This document shows positions 6,909 to 16,152 of a stretch of 53,478 bases of DNA, one piece after another. Origin of the DNA: Rhizobium mayense (GTDB taxonomy: Bacteria; Pseudomonadota; Alphaproteobacteria; Rhizobiales; Rhizobiaceae); the NCBI RefSeq assembly GCF_030272705.1, contig NZ_JARFYM010000039.1, forward strand, positions 1 to 53,478, written 5' to 3'. How positions within the stretch are numbered: the first letter of the stretch is position 1; every line of letters begins with the position of its first letter. Both the position numbers and the translations under genes were made by a program. The notes beneath the pieces are model-generated. The model did no database searches and had not been told where the DNA came from. It saw only the letters and a program-made list of their open reading frames with translations.

Positions 6909-9900
6909 ATGCTTAACGAAGGCCGGACTGCGAAGTCCGAATTTGTCGGAAGTCAGCTCATCGATTTAGTCGCAGCTATAGATGAAATTGCCGTGTCGTT
7001 CCCGGACAGGATAGCGATTAAGCACGGCGGGGAAGAACTGACATATGGTGACCTGCGCGTGCAGTCGGATCGAATTGCGAGCACGCTGCGGGAGCGCTGC
7101 GCGCAGGTCATTGGCTATTACGGTGAACGAAACCTCCATTGGGCAACCACAGTCGTCGCAATTCTGAAAAGCGGCTCAACATATTTGCCGCTCGATCCAT
7201 CCTTGCCGGCCTCCCGCATTTCTTCGATGATCGAGCAGAGTGAATGCACCCTGGTCATCGGGCCGGAAAGACCTGACGCGCTTGGTCTGTTTCAGGAAAA
7301 CGGCAACTGCAGCCGAGAATTCTTAACGGTTCAGACAGCGCTACTCGGCGGCCGTGCCTCTGCTGCGATGCCAACTTCGGTTGAAAGCCGCCTCGCCTAC
7401 ATTCTTTTTACGTCCGGCTCGACGGGCAAACCCAAGGGAGTAATGGTCAAGCGCGCAGGCTTAAACAATCATTTAACGGCCAAGATAGTTGCACTCGAGC
7501 TCAGCGATAAGGACTGTGTTGCACAAACTGCTTCACACGGCTTTGACATCTCACTGTGGCAGCTTTTGGCAGGGTTATGTGTCGGCAGTCGCGTCGCGAT
7601 CATAGATGATGCGACCGTGAGATCTCCGTTGGCCCTTCTTGAGGCACTGCAGGCACATCGCGTAACAATTGTCCAATTCGTCCCATCGGTGCTCGCGGTA
7701 TTCGTCGAATATCTGCAGACCCTCTCAGCCGACGAGCGGCTTCTTGGCGTCTTACGCATGGTGTCCACGGTCGGCGAGCCGCTGACGCCCGCATTGGCGC
7801 GCGGTTGGCTGACACTCTTTCCTCAAATACCAATTCTCAATCACTACGGCCCGACCGAATGTGCGGATGGAGTTACGCATCATTTGGTATCTCTCCCGCC
7901 CAGCACAGCCGACGCATATGTCCCCATCGGTAAGCCGATTGCCAACCTTAGGGTGTATGTCGCCAACGGGTTGCGTCTGTGCAAGACGGGGGAAGTTGGG
8001 GAAATTTGTGTTAGTGGAGCCGGTGTCGCTGATGGTTACGTCAACGATAAGGGGCGTACCATGGAAGCGTTTTCGGCAAATCCCTTCTCGGAGCACCCAT
8101 CGTATCGGCAGCTCTACAAGACCGGCGATCTCGGACGCCTCAGGGCAGACGGCCTGCTGGAGTGCCTTGGTCGACGAGATCGTCAGATCAAGATCCGCGG
8201 GCACCGGATCGAACTTGGAGAGATCGAGTCTCGGCTCTGCGCCCATCCTTTGGTAAATGCGGCCGCCGCTATTGCGCCGGTCCCAGAGAGCTTGAAGCTC
8301 ACGGCTCGGGATATAAACAACAGCGACCGACAAACGGAACCACGACGAATCGTGGCCTATGTGTCGGCTTCTGCCGAACTTTCGGAGCGTGAGCTCAGGA
8401 GCTTTGTTGCCGAAGCGCTTCCTGCCTGCATGCTGCCGGAACGCATCATTCGCATCGACCGGATTCCTGTTACCCGAAACGGGAAAGTGGATCTCGCGTC
8501 CTTGCCTGATCCGACGACCATTCGGCCGGAGCTGCCGAATCCCTTCGAGGAACCAAAGACGGAACTCGAAAGCACCCTACGGCGTATTTGGTCCAGCGTT
8601 CTTCGGATCAAGGATATCGGCGTCAACGACCAATTTATGGATCTCGGAGGCGACTCGCTCCGAGCGATGCTTATATTGGCTCAGGTTCAGAGGCAGCTCG
8701 GGACAAAGGTGGACTTCAGGATCGTCCTGAATGGGACCGTCAGGTCGCTTGCGGCATCGATATCGCGCCAATCCGGCACGACGCAGACGGTGCTACCAGC
8801 TTGCGGGAAGCTCAAACGATCACCCCTGACGCGAGTGCAAGAACACCTTTGGTTTCTCTGGCAGCTCGATCCGACCGCAAAAAACTACATGATTCAGGGC
8901 GGTGTGCGTATCCGAGGTGCCATCGATCTGATCGCATTCAATAAAGCCTGGAGCGACGTTGTTCAGACGCATGACGCGCTTCGCGCACGTTTCATCGACG
9001 AAGAGTGGCCGGTTCAGATTTTTGATGATCCGCCGAGCGCCGATCTGGAGTTGATAGACGCCACCCACCTAAGTGAACAGCAGGCCGAGGAACTTGTGTC
9101 GGAACTGCGACGGACGGAGCTCAACAACCCTTTTGATCTCAGCCAGGGCCATTTGTTTCGAGCGCGGATGATCCGTCTTGGCGCGGACGATCACCTCATG
9201 CTGATAACTGCGCACGAAATCATCATAGATGCATGGTCAATTTCGGTCCTGCTCAGAGATTTGCAAACGAGATACTCCCAAGCCGCCGCCTTCTCTCCGA
9301 CGGATCGCCCATCACTGTCGACCTATGCGCTCTGGGAAAGTGCAAATGTCACGCCGGAGTCGTTGAAGGGCCAACGCCGCTATTGGCGTCGGCAAATAGG
9401 CGACAATCCTCCTGTACTTTCGATCGGGAACGATCGAGTGCGGCCGAAAGTGGGCTCCAACCGCGGGAACTCGCATGCGGTTCTTCTTGGCGGCGAGCTG
9501 TCTGACCACGTGCGAGACTTTGCGCGCCGGCAAAGGTGCACGACTTCGGCTGTCCTGTTGGCATGTTTCAAGCTTCTATTGCGCATGTATAGCGGCCAAG
9601 ACGACGTTGTCGTTGGCATGCCGCACGTCGTGCGTAGCCAACCAGGCACCGAGGAAATCGTGGGCTTTTTCCTCAACATGCTGCCAATCCGAACGAAGAT
9701 CGACATCAATCAGTCTTTTGCGGCTCACGTAGCTCACGTGCAGGACCTCATAAGCGATGCCATCGCGAACTCGGACTATCCGTTCAGCTGGATGGTCAGA
9801 GATACCCGGTTCCTGCGCGAACATGGTCGATCGCCGATCTTCCAAGTCATGTTCAACATGTACTCCGAGCCTCCGGAGCCATCGGGCAAGCGCGATCTGG

Positions 9901-12900
9901 AACTGACATTTCGCGAATACGACACGGGTTACGTTAAGTTCGACCTTACCCTTTATGCACAAGACGAAGGCGATGAAATTGCAATGCAACTGGCTTATGC
10001 GCAAGACACATTCTCAAGCGATGTGATCGCTCGCATGGCCGATAATCTTCGCCATCTCATTGCTGCCTGTGTCGAGAGGTCTGCCGAATCGATTGTCGCC
10101 CTGAGCGGCCCCAGCCCGTCGGAAATCGCCATCCTAAACTCGCTCAAGGGCGACGAGCAGTCATTCGAGAAGGAGCCTTCGCTTGTGGAGGCGTTCAATC
10201 AGGTAAGCGCTTCAAACAGCGATCGGGTGGCGTACTTCGGCGAGTTCGGAGCAATCACGTTTGGCCAACTGCACCACCGAATGGCTACAATCCAGTCGCT
10301 TCTGCGAACTTGCGGGGTGGGAGCGGGTGACATCGTTGCCATGCTGGTCGACCGGTCGCCGGATGTAGCGGCAACAACCTTGGCAATCAGGAATTTGCAG
10401 GCAACGATCGTGCCGATCTCGCCTGATTACCCAAGGGAACGGGTCGGCCACATCGTAAGACATAGCGGCGCGAGGCTCCTTATTCATGCGGGCACGGACG
10501 CGGAGGTCGATTTCGGCGTGCCGTGCGTTGATCTGGCTGTCCTCCAAGCTGGATCCGGACCTGGCCGGGTCTGGCACCGAACTGTCGAGTTGCCCAATCA
10601 GGACGCAGCGAGCTTAATTTACACTTCATCCTCGACTGGGAAGGCGAAGGGCGTTCTCGTACCCGAATCTGCGATACTCAACCGGCTGAACTGGATGTGG
10701 CGATGCTTCCCTTTCGACGGCTTCGACGTGATGGTGGCACAGAAGTCAGCGACACTCATTGCCGCGCTATGGGAGTATTTTGGAGGGCTGCTGAAGGGAG
10801 TGCCCACGCTGATCCTGACGCAGGAGCAGGTGCTCGACCCCGACCTCTTGTTGAGGGCATTGGCACAGCATCGCGTCACGCGGTTGTTTGCCGCCCCGCC
10901 CATTCTGTCCGGTTTAATCGCTTCTCAAAAGCGACATCCGGAAACAACCAACTTGCGCCTGGTCACAAGCAGCGCCGAACTGATGCCGCCATCGCTTCCG
11001 ATTCGCTGGCGAGAGTGCTTTCCAGATGTGCCGCTGTGGAATTTTTACGGCACGACCGAGTGCGCGTCTAATGCAGCCGTGTACCGAACATCAGACGCCG
11101 ATGACGGCTCTTCAGCTGTGCCGGTCGGGCGCCCGATCGACAATGTAAAAGTCTACGTTCTTGACGCACACTTGAAGCAGGTTCCCGTCGGAGTCGCAGG
11201 TGAACTCTGCGTTGCCGGACGCTGCGTGAGCACCGGGTATTGGAAAGATCCAGAGCGAACAAAACACCGTTTCGTTTCAAATCCGTACGACGAAAGTCAA
11301 TACAGCATCCTTTATCGCAGCGGTGATATCGCCCGCGTCTCCGCCAAAGGCCTCCTGGAGATTTGCGGTCGAGCAGATAACCAAATTCAGCTTCGGGGCT
11401 TCCGAATTGAGCTGGAGGAACTTGAAGCCGCGCTCGTCGCTCATTCCGGTGTTGCGCAGGCAGCCGCATTTGTCCAGGGCGAGGACGATGATCGGCGACT
11501 GGTTGCCCTTGTGGTCCCAGCTTTCGACGGCCTGACCTCTGGGGCCATCGTGAACCACCTGCGGCAGACACTGCCCTCCTACATGATTCCGTCGGATGTT
11601 CGGATCGTGCACCGTATGCCGCTCACCGCGAGCGGGAAGATAGATCGGGCTCGTCTCTCTTCCGTCTCGTCCCGCAAGATGCGAAGGACCAAATCCGCTA
11701 AGCCGCGAACGGAGAGGCAGCGACTCCTTGCCGATATCTGGCACGAGCTGTTGGGCGCCAAATCTGTCGGCATCGATGATAGCTTCTTTGATATCGGCGG
11801 AAATTCGCTCCTCAGCGTGCGGTGCGTTACACTGGCGCGTAAAGCGGGACTGAACTTGACCGTCAGCCAACTGCACCGGACACCAACAATCCGCGAGCTG
11901 GCAACGCACCAGTCCGCGGCCACGACTTATGCCGAGCCCGTTTCCGATGAACCGCTGCCAATGACCCCTGCAGTCTCACATTGGAATAGTCGTGTCGGAA
12001 TCGGCGATCACTACAACATCGGCGATCTCTTCTTCATGCCCGCCGGCCTCTTGAATGTCTCCACTCTTGAACATGCGCTTGCGCATATCACCGGCCGGGA
12101 GGAAGGACTGAGGCTCCGAATCGTGCAAACAGAGAACGGCCTCTCTCAGGCGATCGGATCGATACCCCGAGCCCTCGTAGAGGAAATAGACCTTGTCGGT
12201 GTAGACACATCGGAACAACGCGCGGTCATTGAGCGCTCCTGTGCGGAGCGTCAGCGCTCGTTTCGATTTGACGGTCGCACACCCCTTATCAGGGTCTCAG
12301 CTTTCCGGACGTCGGAAACCGGCGATTACTATTTGCTCGTTCTGCTGCATCACTTCGTAGCAGACGGGGTCGGATACAGATTGTTCCTGAATGCACTGGA
12401 CGCAGCTTACAAGTCGTTTGCTGCCGGCCAAACCGGAGCGGTTACAGAGAACACGACCCTGACCCAATGGCTGAAGCGTTTGGACAAATACGCGAATGGC
12501 GAAGCCGAAACGGAGCTGGAGCACTGGGAAGGCATTCGATATGAGCGATTTGACATGGGTGTGAGCGACGCCGGGTCGTGTGCGGCGGGCTTTTCAACCG
12601 AAACGGCCAAACGCCTCCATCATGCAGGCTCGGAGAAGCATATCGATGAAGACTTCTGCACGCCACTCTGGAAAGACCAGGCGACATATCATCTAAGGAT
12701 CAATGAGGAGACAACGGGGAAACTTCTCAAGGTTGCGGCGAGGTCTGCACATTGCGAGGATTTTGATCTCGTGCTGGCGGCTATTTCGGGGGCATTTGGC
12801 CGCGCTTTTGGAAATTATTCCCTCTGGATTGACAGCCTCACCTCGACGAGGGGACATCTATTCGAGGATATCGACCCGTCTCAAATCATTGGTTACGTCG

Positions 12901-13367
12901 GTGAACTGGTGCCACTTCCGTTATTCCTTACCGGAATGGAGTCTCGCCTGGACCGCGCCCGCTCCATATATCGGCAACGCAGCTCACTGCCGCGCCAAGG
13001 CATAGGTTTCCGTGCTCTGAAGTTCTTGAACCAGAACCCCGCTTTGCGCGAGCGGATCGATCGTCTGCCGTTACCCCGCATCGGGCTAAACTATCGAGCT
13101 AGGCTGCAACATCATTATCCCCGCCGTCTGCTATGCAAGGATCCAGATCCATTGTGGCTCGGCGAAGATATGGATCAGTCAGTTATGAACTACCTCTTCT
13201 GGTTTCGCATCGGATACCAATCGGGCGAACTACGCATCGAAACGAGATATGATCCACGGCAAGTCGGCTTCGAAACGACCCGCGATCTCTGCACAATCTT
13301 CCGCGACGAACTCCTCCAGACTGTCGATGCATTAGGAGAGCCCGCACAACGGGCCAACTACGGATGA
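6909..13367 (+). CDS. Two-module nonribosomal peptide synthetase (A-T-C-A-T-E-like)
   Basis: A 2,152-residue cytoplasmic megasynthase. First adenylation domain: FTSGSTGKPKG, GFDISLW, NHYGPTE, NGKVD. Carrier domain with LGGDSL (Ser583 carries phosphopantetheine). Condensation domain about 636-1068. Second adenylation domain about 1088-1580 and carrier with IGGNSL (Ser1633). The C-terminal domain, about 1683-2147, has HHFVADG (H1814-G1820) plus RGH and QGIGFRALKFL, resembling epimerisation domains. Oddities: the first condensation motif reads HEIIIDA (catalytic second His is Glu770), the second A3 core is TSSSTG, and the Asp that normally binds the alpha-amino group in A2 is Ile1284. There is no thioesterase. 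By hand alignment the pocket residues read DIWQSVHDGK (A1) and IAWFTSFSNK (A2); I cannot assign substrates. The ATG at 6909 has a GAGGAAA site. Confidence 0.9.
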   Translation: MLNEGRTAKSEFVGSQLIDLVAAIDEIAVSFPDRIAIKHGGEELTYGDLRVQSDRIASTLRERCAQVIGYYGERNLHWATTVVAILKSGSTYLPLDPSLPASRISSMIEQSECTLVIGPERPDALGLFQENGNCSREFLTVQTALLGGRASAAMPTSVESRLAYILFTSGSTGKPKGVMVKRAGLNNHLTAKIVALELSDKDCVAQTASHGFDISLWQLLAGLCVGSRVAIIDDATVRSPLALLEALQAHRVTIVQFVPSVLAVFVEYLQTLSADERLLGVLRMVSTVGEPLTPALARGWLTLFPQIPILNHYGPTECADGVTHHLVSLPPSTADAYVPIGKPIANLRVYVANGLRLCKTGEVGEICVSGAGVADGYVNDKGRTMEAFSANPFSEHPSYRQLYKTGDLGRLRADGLLECLGRRDRQIKIRGHRIELGEIESRLCAHPLVNAAAAIAPVPESLKLTARDINNSDRQTEPRRIVAYVSASAELSERELRSFVAEALPACMLPERIIRIDRIPVTRNGKVDLASLPDPTTIRPELPNPFEEPKTELESTLRRIWSSVLRIKDIGVNDQFMDLGGDSLRAMLILAQVQRQLGTKVDFRIVLNGTVRSLAASISRQSGTTQTVLPACGKLKRSPLTRVQEHLWFLWQLDPTAKNYMIQGGVRIRGAIDLIAFNKAWSDVVQTHDALRARFIDEEWPVQIFDDPPSADLELIDATHLSEQQAEELVSELRRTELNNPFDLSQGHLFRARMIRLGADDHLMLITAHEIIIDAWSISVLLRDLQTRYSQAAAFSPTDRPSLSTYALWESANVTPESLKGQRRYWRRQIGDNPPVLSIGNDRVRPKVGSNRGNSHAVLLGGELSDHVRDFARRQRCTTSAVLLACFKLLLRMYSGQDDVVVGMPHVVRSQPGTEEIVGFFLNMLPIRTKIDINQSFAAHVAHVQDLISDAIANSDYPFSWMVRDTRFLREHGRSPIFQVMFNMYSEPPEPSGKRDLELTFREYDTGYVKFDLTLYAQDEGDEIAMQLAYAQDTFSSDVIARMADNLRHLIAACVERSAESIVALSGPSPSEIAILNSLKGDEQSFEKEPSLVEAFNQVSASNSDRVAYFGEFGAITFGQLHHRMATIQSLLRTCGVGAGDIVAMLVDRSPDVAATTLAIRNLQATIVPISPDYPRERVGHIVRHSGARLLIHAGTDAEVDFGVPCVDLAVLQAGSGPGRVWHRTVELPNQDAASLIYTSSSTGKAKGVLVPESAILNRLNWMWRCFPFDGFDVMVAQKSATLIAALWEYFGGLLKGVPTLILTQEQVLDPDLLLRALAQHRVTRLFAAPPILSGLIASQKRHPETTNLRLVTSSAELMPPSLPIRWRECFPDVPLWNFYGTTECASNAAVYRTSDADDGSSAVPVGRPIDNVKVYVLDAHLKQVPVGVAGELCVAGRCVSTGYWKDPERTKHRFVSNPYDESQYSILYRSGDIARVSAKGLLEICGRADNQIQLRGFRIELEELEAALVAHSGVAQAAAFVQGEDDDRRLVALVVPAFDGLTSGAIVNHLRQTLPSYMIPSDVRIVHRMPLTASGKIDRARLSSVSSRKMRRTKSAKPRTERQRLLADIWHELLGAKSVGIDDSFFDIGGNSLLSVRCVTLARKAGLNLTVSQLHRTPTIRELATHQSAATTYAEPVSDEPLPMTPAVSHWNSRVGIGDHYNIGDLFFMPAGLLNVSTLEHALAHITGREEGLRLRIVQTENGLSQAIGSIPRALVEEIDLVGVDTSEQRAVIERSCAERQRSFRFDGRTPLIRVSAFRTSETGDYYLLVLLHHFVADGVGYRLFLNALDAAYKSFAAGQTGAVTENTTLTQWLKRLDKYANGEAETELEHWEGIRYERFDMGVSDAGSCAAGFSTETAKRLHHAGSEKHIDEDFCTPLWKDQATYHLRINEETTGKLLKVAARSAHCEDFDLVLAAISGAFGRAFGNYSLWIDSLTSTRGHLFEDIDPSQIIGYVGELVPLPLFLTGMESRLDRARSIYRQRSSLPRQGIGFRALKFLNQNPALRERIDRLPLPRIGLNYRARLQHHYPRRLLCKDPDPLWLGEDMDQSVMNYLFWFRIGYQSGELRIETRYDPRQVGFETTRDLCTIFRDELLQTVDALGEPAQRANYG

Positions 13368-14770
13368 GCCCGCCGGAGCGATCGATGAAGAGCAAAGAAG
13401 AGCGCATGGCTTCGCCGGCGGAGCATACCAGTTTGTCGGACGGCAAGGTGTCCAGCCTCATCATGCGGCTTGCCATTCCCTCCATTATCGGTTTGTCGAT
13501 CAATGCACTTCAGCAGTTCGTGAATGCAATCTTTGTTGGAAGGCTCGGCGCGCAGGCTATCGCCGCCGTCAGCATAGCTTTGCCCTTGGTCGTCCTGCTC
13601 ACCGCAGTCGGGCAGGGGATCGGCGTCGGCACGGCATCGTTCGTGTCCCGCAATCTTGGCGCCGGCAATTCCTTGGAGGCGAATCGCGGCGCGAGCTTGG
13701 CGCTCGCTCTAGCGGCGCCGATCGGAGTGACACTTACCGGCGCTCTGCTTTTCGGTTTGCGCGACGTTCTTGCTTTGCTCGGTGCCAGTCCGACAATAAT
13801 GCCAGCCGCACTCGACTACGCATCGACGCTCCTATTTGGTTACACTCTGATGTTGTTGAATATGGTCAACGGGTTTGTCGCGAGGGCTGAGGGCAATACA
13901 CGCTTCAGCATGTGGACCATGATTACGGCTTTTGCGCTGAATGCCCTGCTCGATCCGATTCTGATTTTTTCCCTGCATCTCGGAATTCGTGGGGCGGCGC
14001 TCGCAACATTTTTGGCGCAGCTCGCCGCCACTGGCCTCTACATTCTATATTTCGTGAAACAATTGGGAATTGTCCGTGTCCGCATCTCCTACATAACTTT
14101 GGGGGGTGGCCGCGTAAAACAGCTCGCCGCCATCGGCGCGCCTGCAACCATCACAGGTATTTTGTCTGCTCTTGCGTTCGTGCTCTTGAACAGGGCAGCT
14201 GCACAATTCGGCGACAATTCCGTTGCCGCTGTGGGCATAGCTGCACGATTGTTGACAATCGGGGCCCTCCCGATCATGGGCCTATGCATAGGCTCCCAGG
14301 CGGTTCTCGGTTTCAGCTGGGGAGCACAGGATTTCGCTCGAGTACAGAGGGCCGCGAAGTTCATGCTCTCCATAGCGGTTGCATTTTCAGTTACCTTTTC
14401 TGCTGTGGTCGTGATTTTTGCTCGGCCAATCGTCCGACTTTTCAGCAGCAGCGAGGACATGACTGAAATCGCTGTCTCGACCTGCATCATGTTCCATCTC
14501 TTTTTCGGGCTTTTTGGTGTTCAGCATGTAGCGATAACGATGCTTCAGTCCTTCGGGAAAGCACGTCTGAGTGCGGTCGTTTCCTTCGCGAGGCAAGGAT
14601 ATCTGTTCGTACCAGCCATACTGCTATTGCCCGCAATTTGGGGCTTCAAAGGACTGTTAATCAGCCAGGCAACTGCTGAACTCGCGGCCGGGCTGCTCGC
14701 GGTGTTTGTCATAGTCAGGCAGTTCGGCGATCTCAAAGGAATGCTCGTTTCCCGGCAAGCGGTTGGTTAA
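13364..14770 (+). CDS. MATE-family efflux transporter
   Basis: A 468-residue inner-membrane protein with about twelve hydrophobic segments. It has MATE features such as IMRLAIPSIIGLSINALQQ near the start, VNAIFVGRLGAQAIAAVS, and GQGIGVGTASFVSRNLGAG. Such proteins exchange Na+ or H+ for organic cations or natural products. Its ATG overlaps the NRPS stop by four bases (ATGA), so it is translationally coupled to the synthase. That placement makes it the probable exporter of the NRPS product. Alternative in-frame ATGs exist 7 and 14 codons downstream. Family assignment is firm; the substrate is inferred from context. Confidence 0.93.
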   Translation: MSPPERSMKSKEERMASPAEHTSLSDGKVSSLIMRLAIPSIIGLSINALQQFVNAIFVGRLGAQAIAAVSIALPLVVLLTAVGQGIGVGTASFVSRNLGAGNSLEANRGASLALALAAPIGVTLTGALLFGLRDVLALLGASPTIMPAALDYASTLLFGYTLMLLNMVNGFVARAEGNTRFSMWTMITAFALNALLDPILIFSLHLGIRGAALATFLAQLAATGLYILYFVKQLGIVRVRISYITLGGGRVKQLAAIGAPATITGILSALAFVLLNRAAAQFGDNSVAAVGIAARLLTIGALPIMGLCIGSQAVLGFSWGAQDFARVQRAAKFMLSIAVAFSVTFSAVVVIFARPIVRLFSSSEDMTEIAVSTCIMFHLFFGLFGVQHVAITMLQSFGKARLSAVVSFARQGYLFVPAILLLPAIWGFKGLLISQATAELAAGLLAVFVIVRQFGDLKGMLVSRQAVG

Positions 14771-14961
14771 GGCTGAGAGTTGATGCGAACGTGGCAATGA
14801 TTACGGATCCGCTTGGGATTGACCAGCCAATCCAAAAACGAGTGTCATGCTTACCCATGGCAATTTGATTTTAACGCCGAGGGCGAGATGCGCCAATCCG
14901 CCAGCGCGATTTTGGGCGAGTTCCCGAACAAGCAGGACGTGCTCGAATGAGAGGAAATCTC
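14771..14961. other. Intergenic between MATE and PPTase genes
   Basis: A plus-strand frame, read from about 14801 and closed by the TGA at 14948-14950, overlaps an ATG at 14947. This pattern sometimes marks a short coupled gene, but it has no ATG/GTG start and no ribosome site, so it is not called. No promoter or terminator was recognised. Confidence 0.3.
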
Positions 14962-15672
14962 GTGCTAGAAAAGCTGCTCCCGCCGAATGTTGCTGTGCAA
15001 ACTTCTCGAGCAAGTGACGGCCCCGAAATCCAAGTGATGGCCGAAGAAGAGAGTGCAATTGCCACAGCGGTCAAAGGCAGAAGGCGTGAATTTTCGATCG
15101 GGCGGGCATGTGCCAGGGCGGCATTGTGCAAACTTGGCTTTCCGTCTTGCCCGGTCCCAAGCGGGCCTAACAGGGAACCGCTTTGGCCGTCTGGAATCGT
15201 TGGCAGTATAACTCATTGCGTCGGATTCTATGCAGCGGCGGTGGCCATGAAGAAGGACTTCATTGCGCTTGGAATCGATGCCGAAGTCGATGCAGAGCTG
15301 CCCACAGGAGTGTTGTCGCTCATTTCGAGCGACGAGGAGCGACATTGGATCGCGAATGCATCCGGGCATGTCAATTGGGGACGGCTGCTCTTCAGCGCTA
15401 AGGAAAGCATCTTCAAGGCGTGGTTTCCGCTTACACGTGAATGGCTGGACTTCGAGGATGCCGTGGTCACCATCAATCCGGACGACGGCTCATTCGTCGC
15501 TCAGCTTCCACACACGTGCGTGCCGGCAAAGGATTGTCCACGGGAACTCCGCGGCCGCTTCATGATTTCAAATGGCCTAATACTAACCGCAGTATTGCTT
15601 GACGGGCCGCAACCATTGGATGAATCTTTTGCGGTTGAATGGGTCGCAGCAGACGGCGTCGAGCCTGGATAA
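14962..15672 (+). CDS. 4'-phosphopantetheinyl transferase (EntD/Sfp type)
   Basis: The 236-residue enzyme moves phosphopantetheine from CoA onto the conserved serine of carrier domains, turning apo-NRPS into the active form. Diagnostic motifs: GSITHC, the Mg2+-binding LGIDAE, and FSAKESIFKAW. The GTG at 14962 is chosen because AGAGGA lies 7 bp upstream; an ATG five codons earlier (14947) is possible but has no ribosome site. It follows the MATE gene in the same direction, so NRPS, exporter and activating enzyme form one functional cassette. The family is firm; the link to this NRPS is contextual but very likely. Confidence 0.92.
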   Translation: MLEKLLPPNVAVQTSRASDGPEIQVMAEEESAIATAVKGRRREFSIGRACARAALCKLGFPSCPVPSGPNREPLWPSGIVGSITHCVGFYAAAVAMKKDFIALGIDAEVDAELPTGVLSLISSDEERHWIANASGHVNWGRLLFSAKESIFKAWFPLTREWLDFEDAVVTINPDDGSFVAQLPHTCVPAKDCPRELRGRFMISNGLILTAVLLDGPQPLDESFAVEWVAADGVEPG

Positions 15673-16152
15673 TAAGGCGTTGCGGGGACGCACACACAAG
15701 ACCAACTTTCTTCGGACCGGTTCGACAGAGAATCTCGGCTTTGACTGTTTTAGTGTCGGCCGATGCGATGCTTTAAAATGTGTCGAGGAGTATGGCGAGC
15801 GCATGAGAATAATCCGCTGCTTTGATAGCGCAACCCGCCACCCGGCGGCGGGTCTTCTGCTTCCAGCACGCGAGCCCCGAAACTGCAAGGCGCGAATGCG
15901 GGGCATTGCGTGCTCCCCCTCGCCTGCATTGAAAAGACCTTCCAGAACAACTCGGCGCTCCGTATGCGTGCATTTGAGGAGATCTGCGTGCTTGATCAAT
16001 TGAGCGGTGGTAGGGTCGAGTGAGGTATAGGGCGCAGCTCTCTTTCCGATCGAGCTAGCTTACTTTGGAATTGGTGCGGACGCAGTAAGGTAAGGCGTTT
16101 CTCATTCAACTATCTCAACTTTGATCGGCCACCGGGCCTTAACCCAAGCCAA
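15673..16152. other. 480-bp gap between convergent genes
   Basis: Several medium-length open frames exist on both strands, but none has a ribosome site or family motif and all are compositionally odd. No sigma54 or NifA-type element, tRNA or clear terminator was found. It may contain eroded mobile-element sequence. Confidence 0.35.

Noticed and set aside
14801..14950. Short plus-strand frame overlapping the ATG ahead of the PPTase gene by ATGA
   Set aside because: There is no ATG or GTG start and no ribosome site, and its residues match no small NRPS partner such as MbtH.
15583..15999. Minus-strand frame of about 138 residues after the PPTase gene
   Set aside because: It overlaps the PPTase end, has no ribosome site, and resembles no known family.
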